A stretch of DNA of 32,968 bases, taken from contig JAKDZT010000008.1 of the NCBI GenBank assembly GCA_030462125.1, forward strand, positions 1-32,968. The letters run 5' to 3'. The notes under the pieces were generated by a model. The model worked only from the letters and a program-made list of their open reading frames with translations, did no database searches and was not told the origin of the DNA. Within the stretch, counting starts at the first letter, position 1, and each line of letters starts with the position of its first letter. Shown here one piece after another: positions 26,634 to 32,968 of the stretch. Made by a program: the position numbers and the translations under genes. The DNA comes from Tetragenococcus sp. (GTDB lineage Bacteria > Bacillota > Bacilli > Lactobacillales > Enterococcaceae).

Positions 26634-27365
26634 ATGGAGTATAAACACGTTCAACTGGCTTATTTTCTACAAAGGAAAAACCGTTTTGTAGCAAGTTGTC
26701 GCTTAGAAAAAACTGGCGAAATTGTCGATGTCCACGTCAAAAATACAGGACGAGGCAAAGAAGTACTTGTTTCCGAGGCTTTAGTTGCTTTAAATTTTTT
26801 ACCCAATACTAAAAGAAAGACAGCTTATGATCTAATTGCAGTAAAAAAGCAAGATCACTGGTATAATATAGATAGTAGTGCCCCTAATGAAGTGATATTT
26901 AAGTCCTTACTTGAGCAAAGTATTGTTTTGCCCGGGTTAAAAGGCAAGATTACCTTACTTAAAAGAGAAGTCGCTTATGGCCAGTCACGTATAGATTTTT
27001 ACTTTGAAACCGATCAAGCAGAAACTGGATTCGTTGAAGTAAAAGGAATGACGTTGGAAAATAAACGAATCGGTGCATTTCCTGATGCGCCAACAAAACG
27101 CGGTTTAAAACATGTCCGCGAATTAATTCAAGCTCAAAAAAGCGGCGCCCATAGTTATGTTGTTTTTGTGGCACAATTTGAGAATATTGACGTAGCAACA
27201 ATTCATGAAGCAATGCAACCGGAATTAAAAAGCACAGCTCGTACAGCCATGGGAAATGGCGTTCGTTTTCTTTGTTATGCTTGTCAGGTGAGTGCGAGAC
27301 AACTTGAAATTATAAAAGAAGTGCCCTTTGATTTAGACGCTTCTTTTAGCGATCCACTTAAATAA
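26634..27365 (+). CDS. sfsA: SfsA-family DNA/RNA nuclease-like protein
   Basis: RFVASCRLEKTGEIVDVHVKNTGRGKEVLV, QSRIDFYFETDQAETGFVEVKGMTLENKRIGAFPDAPTKRGLKHVREL. Confidence 0.92.
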   Translation: MEYKHVQLAYFLQRKNRFVASCRLEKTGEIVDVHVKNTGRGKEVLVSEALVALNFLPNTKRKTAYDLIAVKKQDHWYNIDSSAPNEVIFKSLLEQSIVLPGLKGKITLLKREVAYGQSRIDFYFETDQAETGFVEVKGMTLENKRIGAFPDAPTKRGLKHVRELIQAQKSGAHSYVVFVAQFENIDVATIHEAMQPELKSTARTAMGNGVRFLCYACQVSARQLEIIKEVPFDLDASFSDPLK

Positions 27366-27381
27366 AGAAAAGAAAGAAGGA

Positions 27382-28395
27382 ATGACAATGATCCATTTAG
27401 GAATTATAGGAACCAACTGGATTACCCACCAATTTGTACAGGCTGCGCTTGCGACTGGAGAATACGAACTGTCAGCTGTTTATTCTCGTAAGCTTGCCAA
27501 AGCCCAAGAATTTGGCGAAAAATATGCAGGAACTCGGCAATATGTGGATGATTTAGCCGATTTTTTTGCCTTAGAAGAAATGGATACTGTCTATATTGCT
27601 TCTCCGAATAGTCTGCATTTTGTCCAAGCGCAACAAGCAATTGCGGCTGGTAAAAATGTGATTGTTGAAAAACCCGCATTTTCAACGCCTAAAGAAATGG
27701 CAACAATCATCAAACAAGCCAATGAAAATCAAGTCTTCTTTTTTGAAGCAGCTCGTAATATTCATGAAGAAAGCTTCAAAAAAATGAAAGAATTTTTACC
27801 TACGCTCAATCATATTATCGGCGCAAACTTCAGCTATATGAAATACTCCTCTCGTTATGATCAAGTCGTACAAGGAGAAGCTCCCAACATCTTTTCTCCT
27901 CATTTTTCAGGCGGATCTTTAGCGGATTTAGGTGTTTATCTCATTTATGCTGCCTTAGGTTGGTTTGGCGTGCCTAAAAAAGTTCATCACTTTGCGCAAA
28001 AAATCCAGACAGGCGTTGATGGGATGGGAATAATTATTCTTCGCTATGACAATTTTGATGTAGTCTTACAACACGGCAAAATTGGTGAAGCCCACTTGCC
28101 TTCAGAAATTTATTTTGACGATGGTACATTGTGGCTGGATGCGGTCAACTCGATCAATCAGGCAAGGTTGTATAAACGTACAGATGACCAAGTACCACTT
28201 GAAATCGAAGTTTCCGCTAAAGAAAACCCGATGATAGAAGAGGCAAGTGACTTTGCTAAAATTATCCAACACCCTACAGATGAAACTTGTGGACAAAGAT
28301 ATGAAGAATGGGTGGAACTAGCTCGTAATGTCAATTGGGTCATATATGAATTAAGAAAACAGGCGGGCGTCGTATTTGACGCCGACCAAGAATAG
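27382..28395 (+). CDS. Gfo/Idh/MocA-family oxidoreductase
   Basis: LGIIGTNWITHQFVQAAL, VYIASPNSLHFVQAQQAIAAGKNVIVEKPAF, LADLGVYLIYAALGWFG. Alternative start ATG at 27388. Confidence 0.92.
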   Translation: MTMIHLGIIGTNWITHQFVQAALATGEYELSAVYSRKLAKAQEFGEKYAGTRQYVDDLADFFALEEMDTVYIASPNSLHFVQAQQAIAAGKNVIVEKPAFSTPKEMATIIKQANENQVFFFEAARNIHEESFKKMKEFLPTLNHIIGANFSYMKYSSRYDQVVQGEAPNIFSPHFSGGSLADLGVYLIYAALGWFGVPKKVHHFAQKIQTGVDGMGIIILRYDNFDVVLQHGKIGEAHLPSEIYFDDGTLWLDAVNSINQARLYKRTDDQVPLEIEVSAKENPMIEEASDFAKIIQHPTDETCGQRYEEWVELARNVNWVIYELRKQAGVVFDADQE

Positions 28396-28404
28396 AGGAA
28401 AAAT

Positions 28405-29655
28405 ATGGAAAATCAATTCCTGCCAGAAATTTGGCAGCAAAGAGCAACATCAGCAGGCTTTGAGCAAGCAACTTTGATACAAGAAAGAGTTTTTTCTGAT
28501 CTATATCAAGGAAAAAGCCTTGTCGGCGTCGCCCCCACCGGGACCGGCAAGACATTAGCTTACCTGTGGCCAACACTTTTAAAAATTCAAGCAGGACATG
28601 GGAACCAATTACTCATTGTGACGCCTTCCCAAGAATTAGGCGTGCAAGTTGCTGATGTCGCACGAACCTGGGCAACAGATTTGGGGTTGCAAGTACAATC
28701 GCTCATTGGTGGAGCGAATAAGAAAAGACAAGTCGAAAAATTAAAAGCTAAACCTGAAGTACTTATTGGAACGCCCGGTCGTCTTGTAGAATTAATGAAA
28801 GATAAAAAGGTGAAGGCAGCGCATATACAAACGGTCATTTTAGATGAAGCCGATCAACTATTACAAAAAGAAGCGGTCGGCTTTATGCAATCGATCATTA
28901 AAAGTATTCCGAAAACCAGTCAGTATGCTTTCTTTTCTGCTACCGGAACAAAAGCTTTACCGATGATTAAGCAAGTATTTCAACAAGATCTACCGGTGAT
29001 CGATGTAACAAAAGAAGACGATAGCCATCAACAAGTTGCGCATTATTATTTGGTTTATCCTGCCAGAAGAACCGTAGATGCTTTGAGAAGGTTGGGTAAC
29101 GTGGCCGATTTTCAAGGGCTGGTCTTTTTTAACGAAGTACAAGATTTAGGTAGTGCGACAGAAAAGTTACAGTATCATCAGTTGCCGGTAGCTAGTTTAG
29201 CCTCGGACCAATCTAAGATGATGCGTAAACAAGCTTTGGTGAATTTTCGTCAGCAAAAACTGGTCGAATTATTGACGACAGACGTTGCTTCTCGTGGACT
29301 GGATATTGAAGATTTGTACTATGTGGTGAATGCAGAAGTGCCTAATTCTCAGGATAGTTACCTACATCGCGCGGGCCGTATTGGACGCATGGGAAAGGCA
29401 GGTGCTGTAATTACCATCGTGCAAGAAAGTACCTTGCCGGGACTAAAAAAAATCGCAAAAAGCTTAAATTTACCCCTACAAGAGGTTTATTTGCACGGGG
29501 GCAGCCTAACTACTGAAAAGCCTATAACGCAACCAGATCCGGAAAAATCCAAAGCAAAGAAAACAAGCAAAAATAAGCCGAAGAAGCCGAAAAAGGCAAA
29601 GAAAAAGCAAAAGAATAAAGGCGCTCCTAAAAATAAGACTTCTTCTAAAAGTTAA
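28405..29655 (+). CDS. DEAD-box RNA helicase with Lys-rich C-terminal tail
   Basis: VAPTGTGKTLAYLWP, GTPGRLVELM, LDEADQLL, FFSATGT, LLTTDVASRGLDIEDLYYVVN, HRAGRIGRMG. Confidence 0.96.
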   Translation: MENQFLPEIWQQRATSAGFEQATLIQERVFSDLYQGKSLVGVAPTGTGKTLAYLWPTLLKIQAGHGNQLLIVTPSQELGVQVADVARTWATDLGLQVQSLIGGANKKRQVEKLKAKPEVLIGTPGRLVELMKDKKVKAAHIQTVILDEADQLLQKEAVGFMQSIIKSIPKTSQYAFFSATGTKALPMIKQVFQQDLPVIDVTKEDDSHQQVAHYYLVYPARRTVDALRRLGNVADFQGLVFFNEVQDLGSATEKLQYHQLPVASLASDQSKMMRKQALVNFRQQKLVELLTTDVASRGLDIEDLYYVVNAEVPNSQDSYLHRAGRIGRMGKAGAVITIVQESTLPGLKKIAKSLNLPLQEVYLHGGSLTTEKPITQPDPEKSKAKKTSKNKPKKPKKAKKKQKNKGAPKNKTSSKS

Positions 29656-29728
29656 AGTCGTAAACGGTGAAAATGACTTACAACAAGAGGAAAATTTGAT
29701 GAAATAAAAATAAGGAGGAAGTACTCGT

Positions 29729-30049
29729 ATGGATGAGCAAGAAAATATGGAAGCTGTGATGGGACTAATTATGTATGGTGGTAATGCTAAAAGCGATGCG
29801 ATGGAAGCTATAGCGGCAGCTAAAAAAGGCGATTTTGAAACAGCTGATCAAAAGCTAAAAGATGCCGATGCATCATTGAGTCAAGCCCATCAATCACAGA
29901 CCAATATGCTGACCGAAGAAGCTCAGGGCAACCATGTGGATGTCACTTTGCTTATGGTGCACTCACAGGATCATTTGATGACAGCCATTGCTTTTAAAGA
30001 TTTAGCTACCGAAATTATTGACTTGTATCGCCGTTTAGACGAAAAATAA
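29729..30049 (+). CDS. PTS lactose/cellobiose-family IIA component
   Basis: MEAVMGLIMYGGNAKSDAMEAIAAAKKGDFETADQKLKDADASLSQAHQSQTNML, active-site context LLMVHSQDHLMTA. Confidence 0.94.
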   Translation: MDEQENMEAVMGLIMYGGNAKSDAMEAIAAAKKGDFETADQKLKDADASLSQAHQSQTNMLTEEAQGNHVDVTLLMVHSQDHLMTAIAFKDLATEIIDLYRRLDEK

Positions 30050-30075
30050 AAAAGTTAGGTCTGTAGGAGGGAAAC

Positions 30076-31326
30076 ATGGATAAATTTGTAAACTTTATGG
30101 AAGAAAAATTTGTACCCATTGCTTCCAAAATCGGTTCCCAGCGTCATCTTGTGGCGATTCGTGACTCATTTATGGTGACGATGCCATTATTAATCCTTGG
30201 CGGTCTAGCAACTATGATCAATAATTTGCCTGTGCCTGGATTCCAAGAACTGATGAATTCAATTTTTGCTAATGAATCTTGGAAAGGCGTTGGTGACTCC
30301 GTTTGGGAAGGTACTTTTGCAGTTCTATCCGTAATGATTGCGTATTTAGTGGCTAGTAACTTAGCCAAAGATTATGACAAAGATCCAGTTTCTACTGGGA
30401 TCGTTTCTTTAGCTTCGTTTTTTACGATTGGCGGTGCTACAGGCATGGATACTACTGGTCTGTTTGTCGCAATCATCGTGGCAATTATTTCGACAGAAGT
30501 ATTTGTGCGTTTAATCGATAATGATAAACTCGTGATTAAAATGCCAGAAGGCGTACCACCAGCAGTAGCCAAGTCTTTTGCGGCATTGTTACCTGCTATG
30601 ATTGTCATCACACTATTTGGCTTTGTATCAGCGATTTTTGCTGCCTTTGGCGTGGAAGATATGATTCATTCATTTTACGAAATTGTTCAACAACCATTTA
30701 TGGGGATGGCTAGTTCGTATGGTTCGGCTTTGTTAATCGCTTTTATTACGCCATTCTTATGGTTCTTTGGTTTGCATGGTGCCAATATGATTGATCCATT
30801 TATGCAAACGATTAATGCGCCAGCGATTGAAGCCAACGTCAACGCGATTAGTAGCGGTGAAGTAGCTCCTTATATCGTGAATAAGCCTTTTGTTGATTGT
30901 TTTGTCAACTTAGGAGGGACAGGAGCAACTTTAGGACTCATTATTGCCATTTATTTGGTTGGAAGAAGAAATAAAGCTTATAAAGTAGTCAATAATTTAA
31001 GCGTCGCGCCTGGGATTTTTAATATTAATGAACCCATGATGTTTGGATTACCTATTGTATTAAATCCTATCATGTTTATTCCCTTTATTATTGTTCCTAT
31101 GGTTTTGGTTAGTGTCGCTTATTTTTCTACTGGTTTGGGGTTAGTTCCAGTGGCAACATTCATGCCGCCATGGGTAACGCCTCCGATTATTGGAGGATTT
31201 TTGGCGACTCAAAGTTTTGCCGGAGCTATCTTAGCGGCTGTTAACTTAGTATTAGCGGTTGTCATTTACGTCCCATTTGTTAAACTGGGAGTAGATCAAG
31301 AATTAAAAAAAGCCGCAGAACAATAA
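30076..31326 (+). CDS. PTS cellobiose-family IIC component
   Basis: KFVPIASKIGSQRHLVAIRDSFMVTMPLLILGG, PFLWFFGLHGANMIDPFMQ, SVAPGIFNINEPMMFGLPIVLNPIMFIPF. Confidence 0.95.
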   Translation: MDKFVNFMEEKFVPIASKIGSQRHLVAIRDSFMVTMPLLILGGLATMINNLPVPGFQELMNSIFANESWKGVGDSVWEGTFAVLSVMIAYLVASNLAKDYDKDPVSTGIVSLASFFTIGGATGMDTTGLFVAIIVAIISTEVFVRLIDNDKLVIKMPEGVPPAVAKSFAALLPAMIVITLFGFVSAIFAAFGVEDMIHSFYEIVQQPFMGMASSYGSALLIAFITPFLWFFGLHGANMIDPFMQTINAPAIEANVNAISSGEVAPYIVNKPFVDCFVNLGGTGATLGLIIAIYLVGRRNKAYKVVNNLSVAPGIFNINEPMMFGLPIVLNPIMFIPFIIVPMVLVSVAYFSTGLGLVPVATFMPPWVTPPIIGGFLATQSFAGAILAAVNLVLAVVIYVPFVKLGVDQELKKAAEQ

Positions 31327-31332
31327 TGTAAT

Positions 31333-31376
31333 AAACTAAGATAGGCGGATAAAATTGCCTATCTTAGTTTATTTTA
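31333..31376 (+). terminator. Rho-independent terminator after PTS IIC
   Basis: AAACTAAGATAGGC (31333-31346) / GCCTATCTTAGTTT (31357-31370), then ATTTT. Confidence 0.85.
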
Positions 31377-31400
31377 AAAAATAAATAACGAGGTGAGACA

Positions 31401-32570
31401 GTGACACTAAAAAAATTACAGAATGAAAATTTTTCCGAAAGCTATCAATTAGCACAGTATGCTTTTCGCTTTTCGGATAATCAGCAAAATCAGGAAGAGT
31501 TGCGTACTTTGTTCGAACATTCGACAGTTTATGGCGCTTTTTCGGAAGACCAATTAGCAAGCCAAATTACTGCAACGCCTTTGAAAGTACAACTGTTCAA
31601 TCAAGTATTTGATATGGCTGGTATTGGTTTTGTTTCTTCAGATCCCTCGTTTCGCGGGCAAGGAAATATTGATCAATTGATGCAACAAATGCTGTTTGAT
31701 TGCTACCAAAACGGAGTTACCCTTTCTTATCTAGATCCTTTTTCTTATCCTTTTTATCGAAAATATGGCTATGAATTAACATTTGAACGGATTTGCTATG
31801 ATGTAGAAAGCCCTAAGTGGCCAGATAGCCCTAAAGTAGACGGTTATGTCCGACGCATGACTTGGGAAAAAGCCAAAGATGCCATCAAACAGATCGATCA
31901 ACAGTCTAATAAACATAAGCATGGCGGTCTTTTACGAGAAGACTGGTGGTATGATTATAAATTTAAAGGCAAAAATAATTATTATTTTGCGATTTACTAT
32001 AATGAACAAGATCAAGCAGCAGGCTATTTGATTTATCAAATCGAAGATGGGAAATTTATCTGTATACGTTGGTTGAATCTCACAGGAGCGGCTTACAAAG
32101 GGTTGAATCGTTATATCGCTTCACATAAAGATTCGACAAAACGTATTGTTTATGAACAAGGATATGAAAAAAATGAAAGCTTCTTCTTACATGAAAAACC
32201 AATAGAACAAGCAACGGTTCGACCTGAAATGATGGCGCGAATTGTTGATGTAAAAGCGTTCTTGGAAAAATATCCTTTAAAAAACTTAAAAGAGTCTTTT
32301 GCTATTACTATTGAAAAGGACCAATATGCGCCTTGGAATGAAGGAACTTTTGAGCTCATTAAAGCTGAGCAACCGAGCATTCGCCAAGTGACTTCCACTC
32401 AACTGCCTGAATTAAAAATTAGTGTCCAACGTTTCGCACAACTATTTTTAGGATATTGTTCTATAGATACGTTGATTTTTTATGAGTTAGTGCAAGCTGG
32501 TCAAAATATTGTGGATACTATTAAGCAACTAACACCACAACAAGCTCCTATATTAGAAGATTATTTTTAA
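31401..32570 (+). CDS. GNAT acetyltransferase, Eis-like (GNAT + SCP2-like domain)
   Basis: FDMAGIGFVSSDPSFRGQGNIDQLMQQML, LSYLDPFSYPFYRKYGYELTFERICYDV; ends FLGYCSIDTLIFYELVQAGQNIVDTIKQLTPQQAPILEDYF. Confidence 0.88.
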   Translation: MTLKKLQNENFSESYQLAQYAFRFSDNQQNQEELRTLFEHSTVYGAFSEDQLASQITATPLKVQLFNQVFDMAGIGFVSSDPSFRGQGNIDQLMQQMLFDCYQNGVTLSYLDPFSYPFYRKYGYELTFERICYDVESPKWPDSPKVDGYVRRMTWEKAKDAIKQIDQQSNKHKHGGLLREDWWYDYKFKGKNNYYFAIYYNEQDQAAGYLIYQIEDGKFICIRWLNLTGAAYKGLNRYIASHKDSTKRIVYEQGYEKNESFFLHEKPIEQATVRPEMMARIVDVKAFLEKYPLKNLKESFAITIEKDQYAPWNEGTFELIKAEQPSIRQVTSTQLPELKISVQRFAQLFLGYCSIDTLIFYELVQAGQNIVDTIKQLTPQQAPILEDYF

Positions 32571-32577
32571 TAAAAAA

Positions 32578-32619
32578 GCTGAAACCCTTGATCACACCAA
32601 AGGTTTCAGCCTTTTTTTC
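32578..32619 (+). terminator. Rho-independent terminator
   Basis: GCTGAAACC...GGTTTCAGC followed by CTTTTTTTC. Confidence 0.85.
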
Positions 32620-32622
32620 AAA

Positions 32623-32696
32623 CGTCCCTGAGAGGATTCGAACCTCCGACCTACTGCTTAGGAGGCAGTTGCTCTATCCTACTGAGCTACAGAGAC
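32623..32696 (-). tRNA. tRNA-Arg (anticodon CCU)
   Basis: Minus strand GTCTCTGTAGCTCAGTAGGATAGAGCAACTGCCTCCTAAGCAGTAGGTCGGAGGTTCGAATCCTCTCAGGGACG. 7-bp acceptor GTCTCTG/CAGGGAC, anticodon loop CTCCTAA, T-loop GGTTCGAATCC. No encoded CCA. Confidence 0.95.
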
Positions 32697-32715
32697 AATA
32701 AAAAATCCACCTCTT

Positions 32716-32744
32716 ATTTTATCTCTTTGCTTATAAAAGAGCAA
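32716..32744 (-). promoter_or_regulatory. Probable promoter of tRNA-Arg
   Basis: Minus strand TTGCTC (32744-32739), 17-nt spacer, TAAAAT (32721-32716). Confidence 0.6.
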
Positions 32745-32755
32745 GCTAATTTCAT

Positions 32756-32888
32756 TTTGAATTTACTCAAAAAATCAAAAAGGACAAACCAATAAAAAGC
32801 AACGACATCGTTACTCTCTGTGGTAAACAGGAGAACGACAGAGTTTTCTTTCTTCTCCATTTAGCGCAAACTTTTGGGTAAATTCAAA
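32756..32888. repeat. 133-bp non-coding segment bounded by 17-bp inverted repeats (MITE/IS-relic candidate)
   Basis: TTTGAATTTACTCAAAA (32756-32772) versus reverse complement of 32872-32888, TTTGAATTTACCCAAAA: 16/17 identical. Confidence 0.55.
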
Positions 32889-32968
32889 TCAATATCGAAT
32901 ATGTTTTTCAATGGAAAATCAAAATGACTTTACTCATGTTGAGATTGTAGACTACCATCGAGGATAGG

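Noticed and set aside
32623-32696. tRNA-Arg as an integration site for a mobile island
   Set aside because: The tRNA 3' end faces an ordinary terminator and acetyltransferase gene; no integrase or repeated 3'-end sequence was seen in the window.
32889-32968. Short reading MENQNDFTHVEIVDYHRG* at the right edge
   Set aside because: Only 18 codons after the first ATG, no RBS and no family I can name; could be a gene relic but cannot be supported.

Overview
The window is about 33 kb of low-GC Firmicutes chromosome. Gene content and order suggest Enterococcaceae, possibly Enterococcus or Tetragenococcus; this is inference. Most of it is conserved housekeeping DNA: pgcA, an ArsR regulator, hom-thrB, a ppsR-like gene, zur, a CBS-domain hemolysin-like protein, an orphan betaine/osmolyte-binding lipoprotein, rpsU-yqeY, phoH-pgpH-ybeY-dgkA-era-recO, T-box-glyQ-glyS, an AEC transporter, yidC, acyP, a TrmH-type methyltransferase, an HD-domain protein, a YdcF-like protein, a GyrI-like protein, a D,D-carboxypeptidase, sfsA, a Gfo/Idh/MocA oxidoreductase, a DEAD-box helicase, cellobiose-type PTS IIA and IIC, an Eis-like acetyltransferase and tRNA-Arg(CCU). 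The most unusual feature is a pair of intergenic tandem arrays of inverted-repeat units. Array 1 (2527-2792, upstream of hom) has six AGGACA-N17-TGTCCT units at an exact 41-bp period, broken once by 32 extra nt that are themselves an imperfect palindrome. Array 2 (about 22890-23037, between convergent genes) has four ACCCTAG-N11/12-CTAGGGT units at a 40-41-bp period. The two arrays have unrelated stems but nearly the same period and share an exact 12-nt spacer, CCTATTCTGAAC. This suggests one repeat family with locus-specific stems. A 133-bp segment flanked by 17-bp inverted repeats near the right edge may be a MITE or IS relic.
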